Shown piece by piece: positions 1 through 7,221 of a DNA stretch of 64,000 nucleotides. The notes beneath the pieces are model-generated. The model ran no database searches. It was not told the origin of the DNA and saw nothing but the letters and a program-made list of their open reading frames with translations. Numbering within the stretch: position 1 is the stretch's first letter; each line of letters starts with the position of its first letter. Made by a program: the position numbers and the translations under genes. Source of the stretch: Bradyrhizobium lablabi (lineage in GTDB: Bacteria > Pseudomonadota > Alphaproteobacteria > Rhizobiales > Xanthobacteraceae); assembly GCF_001440475.1 (NCBI RefSeq), contig NZ_LLYB01000081.1, forward strand, positions 239,130 through 303,129, read 5' to 3'.

Positions 1-1
1 C

Positions 2-412
2 GTCGTGATCCTGCGCGGCCGAAAACTGTCCTTCAAGCAATTCGCCAACGGCACTGTGCTGATCGGCGGTGGCCATTTGGCGACGCCGTATCAGGATCGC
101 AACGAGACCGTGCTGGATTGGCGCAGCCTCGCGGTGAGTGCGCGCACCGTGTTCGAGCTGTTTCCGGTCATGCGCGGGGCGACGATCGTCCGCGCCTGGG
201 CCGGCATCGAGGCGCGGATGAAGGACGATCTGCCGGTCCTTGGGCCGAGCGCCCGTCACAAGGGCCTCTATCACCAGTTCGGCTTTTCGCTGCATGGCTT
301 CCAGCTTGGCCCCGGCGCCGGCGCCGTGATGGCGGAGCTCATCGTCAATGGCGGCACCCAGACCCGGATCGGCGATCTCGGTATCGACCGTTTCCATCCC
401 TCCACGCTCTAG
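2..412 (+). CDS. FAD-dependent amino acid oxidase (DAO family), C-terminal part
   Basis: The frame is open from the left edge, so this is the 3' end of a longer gene and the N-terminal FAD-binding part lies outside the window. The visible 135 or so residues match the C-terminal half of DAO-type flavoenzymes (glycine/D-amino acid oxidase, sarcosine oxidase beta family): the strand GTVLIGGGH, the segment RAWAGIEARMKDDLPVLGP, and a final GxxGxxxGPGAG helix that closes over the flavin. Such enzymes oxidise an amino acid to an imine. The Rid-family gene follows 15 bases later, which fits imine chemistry. The exact substrate cannot be read from the fragment. Confidence 0.8.
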   Translation, partial: VVILRGRKLSFKQFANGTVLIGGGHLATPYQDRNETVLDWRSLAVSARTVFELFPVMRGATIVRAWAGIEARMKDDLPVLGPSARHKGLYHQFGFSLHGFQLGPGAGAVMAELIVNGGTQTRIGDLGIDRFHPSTL

Positions 413-427
413 GAACAAGAGGATATC

Positions 428-775
428 ATGAGCATCATCCGCAACATCCGCACTCCGATCATGCACCGCGCCGTCGAAGCCAACGGCTTCGTCTTCATCG
501 GCGGCACGATCGCCGACGACACCAGTGTCTCGATGGGTGAGCAGACCCGCAACATCCTCGGCAAGATCGCGGGCTATCTGAAGGAGGCGGGGACGGACAC
601 GTCACGCGTGGTCAGCGCATCGATATTCGTCACGGATCTCACGAAGAAGAAGGAAATGGACGCGGCCTGGGTTGAGTTCTTCGGCGACAATCTGCCGACA
701 CGTGCAACGGTCGGCGTAGCCGATCTCGGCGGCAATGCGCTTATCGAGGTCGTGGTTACCGCGCTCAAAGGCTGA
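428..775 (+). CDS. Rid (YjgF/YER057c/UK114) family protein, subgroup without the catalytic arginine
   Basis: The protein has 115 residues, the usual length of the family, and starts at an ATG behind an AGAGGA ribosome site. Rid proteins are small trimers; true RidA hydrolyses reactive enamines and imines to ketones. The fold is recognisable from FVFIGGTIADD near residue 20, the helix with QTRNILGKIAGYLKEAG, and the C-terminal strand ALIEVVVTAL. Where RidA has the catalytic arginine (VARLP), this protein reads VADLG, so it belongs with the arginine-less Rid subgroups, whose reactions are mostly unknown. It lies 15 nt after the amino acid oxidase gene and is probably cotranscribed with it. Confidence 0.85.
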   Translation: MSIIRNIRTPIMHRAVEANGFVFIGGTIADDTSVSMGEQTRNILGKIAGYLKEAGTDTSRVVSASIFVTDLTKKKEMDAAWVEFFGDNLPTRATVGVADLGGNALIEVVVTALKG

Positions 776-888
776 AGCAACAGTGTCCCTCTGGGCTAGT
801 TCTGTGGACTAGAAACTCAAGACCACAAGTTCCAACGCAAGCCGCAACGCAGCAATTGCAAGGGGTGGCTTGACGGCCTGTCTTGGTC

Positions 889-924
889 ATCCTATTGGTC
901 TTACCAAGGTAAGATCAATAGGAT
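889..924. promoter_or_regulatory. FadR-type operator upstream of the GntR gene
   Basis: Two 17-nt arms (889-905 and 908-924) form an inverted repeat with 16 of 17 positions paired and a 2-nt spacer. At 896-906 lies TGGTCTTACCA, an exact fit to the FadR-subfamily consensus TNGTNNNACNA. The repeat ends 5 nt before the GntR start codon at 930. That position suggests autoregulation and possibly control of the downstream transport operon. The repeat is seen directly; its use by the adjacent regulator is inferred. Confidence 0.75.
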
Positions 925-929
925 AGGGG

Positions 930-1670
930 ATGGAGATCAAGCGAACAGCCGAGGGCGAAAAGGGCTTCGAGAAGGTTTTTGCCTTTCTGCGCAAGCGTCT
1001 GATCGCGGGTTCGCTCAAGCCTGGCGACCGCTTGATCGCCGAGCGCGAACTCGCGAGCCAACTTGGTGTCAGCCGACCCATCGTCCGCGAAGCCCTGCGG
1101 GCGCTCACCATGCTGGGCATTGTAGAAATCCGCGATCGCATCGGCACCGTGGTCACGCGCCCGGACATTTCCGTCCTCAACGACTTCTTCACTTTCGCGC
1201 TCGCCCAGCAGGCCGGCATGGTGGACGACGTGATGCAGGCCCGCATCGCGATCGAATGCCAGGCCATTCGACTTGCCTGCGAGCGCGCAAGCATTACGGA
1301 TTTCGAGCGGCTGCAGCGCGAGCTGGCGCGCATTGCGGAAACGATCGATGAGGCGGATGCCGGAGGGATTGCGGACTTCGAATTCCATCGCGCGATCGTG
1401 CTGGCATCCCGATCTGAGACGTTAGTCGTGCTGCACAATTCGATGGCCGGCCTGCTTACACAGTTCCATCGCACACGCCGCGAACTGGTTCAGGCCTTCC
1501 CCTCGATGAAGACCTACTTGATCGACGATCACAGGCGCATCTTTGAAGCTGTGGTCGCGCGGGATCCCGAGCGGGCGGACGCGACCCTGCGAAAGCATTT
1601 TGAGATCGGCGATGAATACAGAAGGCGCGCCGTCGTCGGCGAGAAAGAGAGCCGCAAAGTTTCGCGCTGA
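930..1670 (+). CDS. GntR/FadR-family transcriptional regulator
   Basis: The 246-residue product has an N-terminal winged helix (residues about 10-75), with the GntR signature ELASQLGVSRPIVREALRAL and the wing GIVEIRDRIGTVV. A C-terminal FCD-type helical ligand domain follows, with metal/ligand residues visible in EFHRAIV and DDHRRIFEAV. Proteins of this subfamily bind carboxylic acid or amino acid effectors and usually repress adjacent catabolic genes. An operator-like inverted repeat abuts the start codon. The gene is followed 42 nt later by a dehydrogenase and an amino acid importer, the likely regulon. The ligand is unknown. Confidence 0.9.
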   Translation: MEIKRTAEGEKGFEKVFAFLRKRLIAGSLKPGDRLIAERELASQLGVSRPIVREALRALTMLGIVEIRDRIGTVVTRPDISVLNDFFTFALAQQAGMVDDVMQARIAIECQAIRLACERASITDFERLQRELARIAETIDEADAGGIADFEFHRAIVLASRSETLVVLHNSMAGLLTQFHRTRRELVQAFPSMKTYLIDDHRRIFEAVVARDPERADATLRKHFEIGDEYRRRAVVGEKESRKVSR

Positions 1671-1712
1671 ACGGAAATAGACCCAACTAACAACAATAAG
1701 ACGAGCGGGAAA

Positions 1713-2612
1713 ATGGGACGGGATGGCAAGGGGAGCGTAGGCTTCATCGGCATTGGTGCGATGGGCCGGGAGATGGTGCGCAACCTGCTGAAAGCAGGGT
1801 ATGCGGTCAGCGCCTTTGATATCAGTGAGGCCGCGGTCGCGGATGTCGTGAAAGCGGGCGCCATTGGCGCGCAGAACCCGGCCGAGGCCGCACGAAACTC
1901 TGACATCGTCATCACCATGCTGCCCGACACGCCGCATGTCGAGGCAGTTATCTATGGCGAGCCCGGCCTCCTGAAGTCGCCGCCCGCCGGCAGGCTGATC
2001 GTGGACATGAGCACGATCTCGCCGGTCGCAGTCCGCAGCATCCACGCAGATTTACAGAAAATCGGCGTGAGCTTCATCGATGCGCCCGTTTCCGGCGGAC
2101 CGCTCGGTGCGAAGAACGCAGCCCTCTCGATCATGGCCGGCGGCGAGCCCGAGGCATTCGCCAAGGCCGAACCATTCTTCCAGGCGATGGGAACCACGAT
2201 CACGCATGTGGGGACCAGCGGTGCCGGGCAAACGGTCAAGCTCTGCAATCAGCTCATCTGCGGCATCAACATTCAGGCGATTTGCGAAGCGCTCGCTCTG
2301 GGGCGGGCTTCCGGCGTTGATCTCAACTTGCTCCGCCGCGTGCTGCTGGGTGGCTCGGCTGCATCCTGGATGCTGGACAAGCTCGGCCCGGCCATGATCG
2401 AGGGCGATGTTGCCGCCGGCTTTCGCATCGACCTGATGCTCAAGGATCTGCGGCTGGTGCAGGAACACGCCCAAGCACTGAGTGTGCCGTTGCCGGGAAC
2501 CGCGCTCGTCACCAGCCAATATATCGATGCGCGGGCACATGGCGAAGGCGCGAACGGCAATCAGGCGCTGTTCCGCGTCTACGATCGTATAACCAACCAG
2601 GTTACCGGCTGA
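1713..2612 (+). CDS. NAD(P)-dependent beta-hydroxyacid dehydrogenase (3-hydroxyisobutyrate dehydrogenase family)
   Basis: The 299 residues carry the complete family pattern. The N-terminal Rossmann motif is GFIGIGAMGREM (residues about 9-20), the substrate-binding motif is DAPVSGGPLGA near residue 125, and the catalytic lysine sits in GAGQTVKLCNQ near residue 173. An all-helical C-terminal dimer domain follows. Family members oxidise 3-hydroxyacids such as 3-hydroxyisobutyrate, tartronate, L-threonate or D-phenylserine, so the exact substrate is open. The gene lies between the GntR regulator and a polar amino acid importer, and the permease gene follows after 10 nt. It therefore probably acts on an imported amino or hydroxy acid. 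Confidence 0.9.
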   Translation: MGRDGKGSVGFIGIGAMGREMVRNLLKAGYAVSAFDISEAAVADVVKAGAIGAQNPAEAARNSDIVITMLPDTPHVEAVIYGEPGLLKSPPAGRLIVDMSTISPVAVRSIHADLQKIGVSFIDAPVSGGPLGAKNAALSIMAGGEPEAFAKAEPFFQAMGTTITHVGTSGAGQTVKLCNQLICGINIQAICEALALGRASGVDLNLLRRVLLGGSAASWMLDKLGPAMIEGDVAAGFRIDLMLKDLRLVQEHAQALSVPLPGTALVTSQYIDARAHGEGANGNQALFRVYDRITNQVTG

Positions 2613-2622
2613 TCCTTTCGCG

Positions 2623-3306
2623 ATGGGCATCGAACTCGATTTTCCCGCAGTGCTGGAGCGATGGCCGAATTTTCTCGGCGGCGCCATCCTCACGCTCGAA
2701 CTCGCGTTCTTCGCAACCGTGCTGGGTGCCTTTCTCGGCACGCTCGCAGCCGTGGGTCGCCGCTCACATAGCTTACTGATCGCGCGCACTTGTAAAGTCT
2801 ATGTCGAAGCGATCCGCAACACGCCGTTGCTGGTCCAGATCTTCCTGGTCTATTTCGGCCTCGCCAGCATCGGTCTGAAGCTATCAGCCTTCACCGTCGC
2901 GGTGGCCGCGCTGACGATTAATGTCGGCGCTTACACCGCGGAGATCATGCGCGCAGGCTTCGACGCCATTCCACGCGGGCAGCTCGAGGCGGCCGAGGGG
3001 CTCGCCCTCTCGCGCCTCCAGATCTACTGGCACATCATCCTGCTGCCGGCTGTCGAGAGGGTATATCCGGCGCTCACCAGCCAGTTCGTGCTGCTGATGC
3101 TCGCATCCTCGGTCTGCTCGCAGATCTCCGCCGAGGAACTCACGGCCGTCGCCAACTACATTCAGTCGGACACCTATAGGGCGTTCGAAACCTACATCAT
3201 CATCGCCGTCCTCTACATTTTTCTGTCGCTTGTCATGCGCGCCGGATTCTGGGGACTTGGCTTCGTCCTGTTTCCGCGCCGACGCCGGCTCGGCACGCCC
3301 TTGTGA
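2623..3306 (+). CDS. Polar amino acid ABC transporter permease (HisM/GlnP type), first subunit
   Basis: This is an inner-membrane subunit of 227 residues with an N-terminal periplasm-facing segment and about five hydrophobic helices. The family signature VEAIRNTPLLVQIFLVYFG lies near residue 60. The EAA loop that contacts the ATPase (GQLEAAEGLALSRLQIYWHI) lies near residue 125. It would pair with the second permease that follows, as in histidine, arginine and opine importers. Start ATG is 10 nt after the dehydrogenase stop. The end overlaps a possible GTG start of the next gene, so the unit is tightly coupled. Confidence 0.92.
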   Translation: MGIELDFPAVLERWPNFLGGAILTLELAFFATVLGAFLGTLAAVGRRSHSLLIARTCKVYVEAIRNTPLLVQIFLVYFGLASIGLKLSAFTVAVAALTINVGAYTAEIMRAGFDAIPRGQLEAAEGLALSRLQIYWHIILLPAVERVYPALTSQFVLLMLASSVCSQISAEELTAVANYIQSDTYRAFETYIIIAVLYIFLSLVMRAGFWGLGFVLFPRRRRLGTPL

Positions 3307-3314
3307 GGTGCGGA

Positions 3315-3983
3315 ATGGGCGGACATCTCAATTTCAATCATCTGCTCTTCCTCGGCCATGGTGCGCTGTGGACGATCGGGCTTTCGCTGATCGCACTCGG
3401 CGGCGGAGGCCTCGCCGGCTTCGTGATTGCGCTCGCACGCGTTTCTCCGCTCAAGTCCGTCCGCCTCCTCAGCGCCGTCTATGTGCAGCTCATTCAGGGG
3501 ACGCCGCTGCTTGTCATCCTGTTCCTCGGCTATTTCGGGCTGGCCGCAGTGGGATTCCAGCTGTCACCGCTTGCCGCTGCTGGAGCTTCGCTCACCCTCT
3601 ACGTCGCCGCCTATCTCGGCGAGATCTGGCGCGGCTGCATCGAATCCGTGCCGAAGCCGCAATGGGAAGCGGCGGAGGGTCTTGCGCTGAGCCGGACCCA
3701 GCGGATGATGAAGGTGATCCTGCCACAGGCGATCCGCATCGCAACGCCGCCAACTGTCGGGTTCATGGTGCAGATCATCAAGAATACCTCGCTCGCCTCG
3801 GTTGTCGGCTTTGTCGAGCTGATGCGCTCGGGACAGATCGTCAACAACTCGCTGTTCGAGCCGTTCGCGATCTACGCGATCATCGCCGTCGTCTACTTCG
3901 CCATGTGTTATCCCATTTCGTTGTACAGCCAGCGGCTGGAACGACGCATGGGACGTGGCAAGTTCAACCTCGCTCCGGCCTGA
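3315..3983 (+). CDS. Polar amino acid ABC transporter permease (HisQ type), second subunit
   Basis: About 222 residues counted from the ATG at 3315; an in-frame GTG at 3303 overlaps the previous stop and is an alternative start. The features are those of the His/Glu/Arg/opine permease family: VQLIQGTPLLVILFLGYFG near residue 60, an EAA loop PKPQWEAAEGLALSRTQ near residue 115, and a membrane helix with VGFMVQIIKNTSLASVVG. Two different permeases in a row imply a heterodimeric channel. The ATPase gene starts 1 nt after the stop codon. Confidence 0.92.
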   Translation: MGGHLNFNHLLFLGHGALWTIGLSLIALGGGGLAGFVIALARVSPLKSVRLLSAVYVQLIQGTPLLVILFLGYFGLAAVGFQLSPLAAAGASLTLYVAAYLGEIWRGCIESVPKPQWEAAEGLALSRTQRMMKVILPQAIRIATPPTVGFMVQIIKNTSLASVVGFVELMRSGQIVNNSLFEPFAIYAIIAVVYFAMCYPISLYSQRLERRMGRGKFNLAPA

Positions 3984-3984
3984 C

Positions 3985-4740
3985 ATGCAGCAAGACACTC
4001 CCGCCACATCGATCGTGTCGCTCCGCGACGTGCAGAAAAGTTTTGGCTCGCTCAAGGTGCTCGACGGCGTCAGTTTCGCTGTCGAACGCGGCGAGGTCCT
4101 TGCGATCATCGGCAGGTCCGGTTCCGGAAAGAGCACGGCCTTGCGCTGCATCGATCGCTTCGAGAGGGTCGATCATGGTGAAATCGTCGTCTGCGGGCAC
4201 AGGGTCGATTCTCCCGACGTCGATCTCCGGGCGTTACGCCAGGATGTTGGCATCGTCTTCCAGAGTTACAACCTGTTTCCGCATCTCACCATCGAGCAGA
4301 ACATCACCCTCGCGCCTTGCTCCGTGAAGCGAATGGCCTTGTCGCAGGCGAAAGAGCTGGCGCGCAAGGTGCTGGCGCAGGTTGGGCTGGAAGAGAAACT
4401 TCACGCCTATCCCGAACAGCTTTCAGGCGGCCAGCAGCAGCGCGCCGCGATCGCCCGTTCGCTCGCCATGCAACCGAAGGTCATGCTCTTCGACGAGGTC
4501 ACTTCCGCGCTCGATCCCGAGCTGACGGCCGAGGTGCAGAGGGTGATCGAGCGGCTGGCGGCCGAGGGCATGACGATGGTGATGGTGACCCATGAAATGG
4601 GCTTTGCGAAAAGCATCGCAGACCGGATCGTCTTCATGCACCGGGGCAAGGTTCACGAAACCGGGCCGGCCTCGATCCTGACTTCCCCGACGACGCCGGA
4701 GCTCGCTCAGTTCGTCGGAACCGGCGACCTGAAATCATAA
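3985..4740 (+). CDS. Amino acid ABC transporter ATP-binding protein (HisP/GlnQ type)
   Basis: The product has 251 residues from the ATG at 3985, one base after the upstream permease; a longer frame starting at 3955 would overlap that gene. Seen motifs are Walker A GRSGSGKST, Q-loop region VFQSYNLFPHLT, ABC signature LSGGQQQR, Walker B VMLFDEVTSALDPE and H-loop VMVTHEMGFA. Walker B normally reads DEPTSALD in this family; here the proline is valine (DEVTSALD), and the catalytic glutamate is kept. It powers the importer formed with the two preceding permeases and the following binding protein. Confidence 0.93.
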   Translation: MQQDTPATSIVSLRDVQKSFGSLKVLDGVSFAVERGEVLAIIGRSGSGKSTALRCIDRFERVDHGEIVVCGHRVDSPDVDLRALRQDVGIVFQSYNLFPHLTIEQNITLAPCSVKRMALSQAKELARKVLAQVGLEEKLHAYPEQLSGGQQQRAAIARSLAMQPKVMLFDEVTSALDPELTAEVQRVIERLAAEGMTMVMVTHEMGFAKSIADRIVFMHRGKVHETGPASILTSPTTPELAQFVGTGDLKS

Positions 4741-4761
4741 AACAGGAGAGGAGAACCAAGG

Positions 4762-5556
4762 ATGAAGAACAGAAAATTCCTCGGCGCTGCCGTGTCGGCA
4801 TGTTGCCTTTTCATGTTGACGGTACAGCCGGCGAGGGCCGACCTGCTCGACAGCATCATGCAAGCAAAGAAGATTCGCATCTCGACGGACCTCGCCATTC
4901 CGCCGTCCGGCATGATGGATGGCAGCATGAAGGCCACCGGCTCCGATGTCGAAGTGGCCCAGTTGCTCGCCAAGGATTGGGGCCTTGAACTCGAATTCAT
5001 CCAGACGACCGGCGCGACGCGCATCCCCAACGTACTGACCGGCAAGGCTGACATCATCATCTCGACATTGTCGGTCACCGCCGAACGGGCCAAGGTGATC
5101 GATTTCTCCAATCGCTACGCGACACTGCAATCCGATATAGGTTGCCTGAAGTCGCTGAATGTGAAGGATTGGGCGGACCTCAAGGACAAGACGGTGGGCG
5201 TCGCGCGCGGCACAACGCAGGATACGACCTTGTCGAACATGAAGGACAAGGAGCTGAAGATCGCGCGCTATGATGACGACGCCACTGAGGTAACCGCTGC
5301 AGTTTCCGGGCAGGTCGATTGCGTCGGCACATCGGCCACGATTATCAATCAGATCGGGGTCAAGAATCCCGCCCGCATCTTCGAGTCGAAGATACCGCTC
5401 GCTACGTTCGACCTCGCCGTCGGTTTGAAGAAGGGCGAGCCGCGACTCATGGAAAAGCTCAACGGCTGGATTGCCGAGAATATCAAGAACGGCAAGCTCA
5501 ACGCCATCTACAAGAAATTCCACGGGGTCGAATTGCCGGCCGATATGCGTGGTTGA
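4762..5556 (+). CDS. Periplasmic substrate-binding protein, family 3 (polar amino acid importer)
   Basis: The 264-residue protein starts with a Sec signal peptide (basic KNRK, hydrophobic core to about residue 26, ARA cleavage region). The mature part has the two-lobed SBP family 3 pattern: KIRISTDLAIPPSGMMD at the start, a segment on transient membership FIQTTGATRIPNVLTGKADIIISTLS near residue 80, and the hinge region with VGVARGTTQD near residue 150. It captures the solute for the permease and ATPase genes just upstream. An AGGAGAGGAG ribosome site lies before the ATG. A strong inverted repeat follows 10 nt after the stop. Confidence 0.92.
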   Translation: MKNRKFLGAAVSACCLFMLTVQPARADLLDSIMQAKKIRISTDLAIPPSGMMDGSMKATGSDVEVAQLLAKDWGLELEFIQTTGATRIPNVLTGKADIIISTLSVTAERAKVIDFSNRYATLQSDIGCLKSLNVKDWADLKDKTVGVARGTTQDTTLSNMKDKELKIARYDDDATEVTAAVSGQVDCVGTSATIINQIGVKNPARIFESKIPLATFDLAVGLKKGEPRLMEKLNGWIAENIKNGKLNAIYKKFHGVELPADMRG

Positions 5557-5566
5557 ACGAAACAGT

Positions 5567-5596
5567 GCCGTGACAGCCGGCAATGGCTGTCACGGC
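5567..5596 (+). other. Perfect 12-bp RNA hairpin behind the binding-protein gene
   Basis: GCCGTGACAGCC (5567-5578) and its exact reverse complement GGCTGTCACGGC (5585-5596) are separated by six bases. No T-run follows, so it does not look like a classical intrinsic terminator. Placed between the binding-protein gene and the RpiB-like gene, it may protect the 3' end of the binding-protein message or attenuate readthrough; this is inference. Confidence 0.7.
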
Positions 5597-5622
5597 CCCA
5601 AGAAAATGGAAAAGGAAATCGT

Positions 5623-6069
5623 ATGCGCCTCGTCATAGGGTCGGACCACGCCGGCTGGCCGCTCAAGCAAACCGTTATCGACCATATCCGCGAGCTCGGT
5701 CACGAGGTCATCGACGTGGGGTCCTATGACGACAAGCCGGTCGATTTTCCGGACATTGCGCGCGCGGTGGCGAAGAAGGTGACGTCGGGCGAGGTCGCGC
5801 GTGGCATCATGGTGTGCGGCACCGGCGTCGGTGCTTCGATTGCCGCCAACAAGATGAAAGGCATCCGCGCTGCGGTCTGCCACGACGTACACTCGGCGCA
5901 TCAAAGCGTGGAGCACGACGACGTGAACGTCATGTGTATCGGTGCCCAGATCGTCGGTTCCTGGCTCGCCAAGGATCTGATCGCGGCATACCTCTCGGCC
6001 GAATTTTCGACCGACGAGGATTTTCGTCGCCGGGTCGAAAAGCTTCGCGTCATGGACGAGGGAGGTTAG
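5623..6069 (+). CDS. RpiB/LacAB-family sugar-phosphate isomerase
   Basis: The 148 residues match ribose-5-phosphate isomerase B relatives over their full length. The start is MRLVIGSDHAGWPLK, the active-site cysteine lies in VCGTGVGASIAANK (near residue 66), and the conserved EHDDVNVMCIGAQIVG lies near residue 105. These enzymes interconvert aldose and ketose phosphates; subgroups act on ribose 5-phosphate, allose 6-phosphate or erythrulose 4-phosphate. It sits after an amino acid importer and a 3-hydroxyacid dehydrogenase, which does not point to the pentose phosphate pathway. A special, perhaps four-carbon, substrate is possible but not shown. Confidence 0.9.
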   Translation: MRLVIGSDHAGWPLKQTVIDHIRELGHEVIDVGSYDDKPVDFPDIARAVAKKVTSGEVARGIMVCGTGVGASIAANKMKGIRAAVCHDVHSAHQSVEHDDVNVMCIGAQIVGSWLAKDLIAAYLSAEFSTDEDFRRRVEKLRVMDEGG

Positions 6070-6171
6070 GTCAGGGATCCACCTTACGTGATTCTGGCCT
6101 TCTCGCTTAACATCGATCTGGTCGCCAGTTGACGTTCAACGTGAGGAGTCCCAAGCCAGGCGCATCAACAC

Positions 6172-7071
6172 TCAGGAAGCATCTTGGTCCAGCGAGCGGC
6201 TCGCCTGCCGGATTTCATTCAGGAATGCCTTGGCCAGGCGCGACAGAGGCTCTGCCTCAGACCACAGCATATAGGCCACGGCCGCGGTCTTGGGCGCAAA
6301 AGGCCGGACGATGAGATCGTGGCTGCCGCCTTGGCTTGGCGAAAACGGATCGACGACGGCAGCGCCCACCCCGGCGGCCGCGAGCACGCAGGCGGTGTTG
6401 CAGTATCGGACCTCGACGGTCGGCTGAAACGGCGCGCCGGCCAGCGCGAAAGTCTCCCGCACGGCTTCGCCCAATCGCGTTCCGCGCTCCAGCCCGATGA
6501 AAGGAAGGCCGACGAGGTCGGCGGCGGAAATGACGGGACGTTCGGCCAACGGATGTTTCGGCGGCAGCACACAGACCATTTCGCCGGAATGAACCACCTC
6601 ATGCGCAATGCCCGGGTGGTGCGACAGACCAAGCGCGAAACCGAGTTCTGCAACCCTGCTCAGTACGCCTTCGATGATTCCCTCATAGCGCCGTACGTCG
6701 AAGAACATTCGTGTCTGCGGACGGCGGCGCAGGAAGCCTGACAGAGCGGGCGGAATGATGCTGTAGGCCAGCGGCGGGGTCGCGACGATCGACAGATGTC
6801 CCGAGCGGCATTCCCTCAAGTCACGCACGCGGTTCTCGAGTTTCGCGTGCAGTGCGAAGATCGCATCGCTTTCCTTGTACAGCGCCATCGCTTCGGTGGT
6901 CGGGAAAAGCCGGTTGTTGACGCGCTCGAACAGCGCGAAGCCAGCTTGCGCCTCCATCGCCTTCAGCGCGTTGCTGATCGCCGGCTGCGATAGCGCCAGC
7001 TCGTCCGCGGCCGCAACTGTCGTCCGGTGACGAATGACCGCACGCAGGATTTCAAGCTGGCGTAGGTTCAT
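6172..7071 (-). CDS. LysR-family transcriptional regulator
   Basis: About 299 residues from the ATG at 7071, chosen because MNLRQLEILRAVIRH is the normal LysR beginning; the longer frame adds 22 unrelated residues. The N-terminal winged helix (residues 1-60) has AAADELALSQPAISNALKAM, followed by the two-lobed effector-binding domain. It is transcribed away from the D-carbamoylase operon, with an inverted-repeat-rich gap between the two starts, the normal layout for a LysR regulator and its target. The co-inducer could be a carbamoyl amino acid or hydantoin, but this is a guess from context. Confidence 0.92.
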   Translation of the reverse strand: MNLRQLEILRAVIRHRTTVAAADELALSQPAISNALKAMEAQAGFALFERVNNRLFPTTEAMALYKESDAIFALHAKLENRVRDLRECRSGHLSIVATPPLAYSIIPPALSGFLRRRPQTRMFFDVRRYEGIIEGVLSRVAELGFALGLSHHPGIAHEVVHSGEMVCVLPPKHPLAERPVISAADLVGLPFIGLERGTRLGEAVRETFALAGAPFQPTVEVRYCNTACVLAAAGVGAAVVDPFSPSQGGSHDLIVRPFAPKTAAVAYMLWSEAEPLSRLAKAFLNEIRQASRSLDQDAS

Positions 7072-7138
7072 ATAAGCCCGAGTTATTTTCTTCCCGAAAA
7101 TATCATAGCACGAATGATTGCATTTGGCGTCTCGCACT

Positions 7139-7165
7139 TGCGTAATGACGCACGCAATTGCGTGC
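7139..7165. promoter_or_regulatory. Probable LysR operator: overlapping inverted repeats
   Basis: Position 7150-7165 is a perfect 16-nt palindrome, GCACGCAATTGCGTGC. Overlapping it, 7139-7152 reads TGCGTAATGACGCA, another inverted repeat with arms TGCGT and ACGCA. Both lie in the gap between the divergent LysR and carbamoylase starts. Such dyads are typical LysR recognition and activation sites. Binding by the adjacent LysR is inferred. Confidence 0.6.
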
Positions 7166-7221
7166 CGCTCTCGTCGGGGTCATCCGCCCAATGAGGCAGC
7201 AGTCCGCATAGATTGGAGGCA

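Noticed and set aside
5567..5596. Calling the 12-bp hairpin an intrinsic terminator
   Set aside because: No T-run follows on either strand, and the next gene starts only 27 nt later.
7125..7141. TGGCG...TTGC on the plus strand before the first carbamoylase
   Set aside because: The distance between the two elements is two bases too long for sigma-54.
7154..7166. A GGCACG...TTGC sequence on the minus strand before the LysR gene, resembling a sigma-54 promoter
   Set aside because: The spacing between GG and GC is one base too short, and the bases are explained by the 16-nt palindrome.
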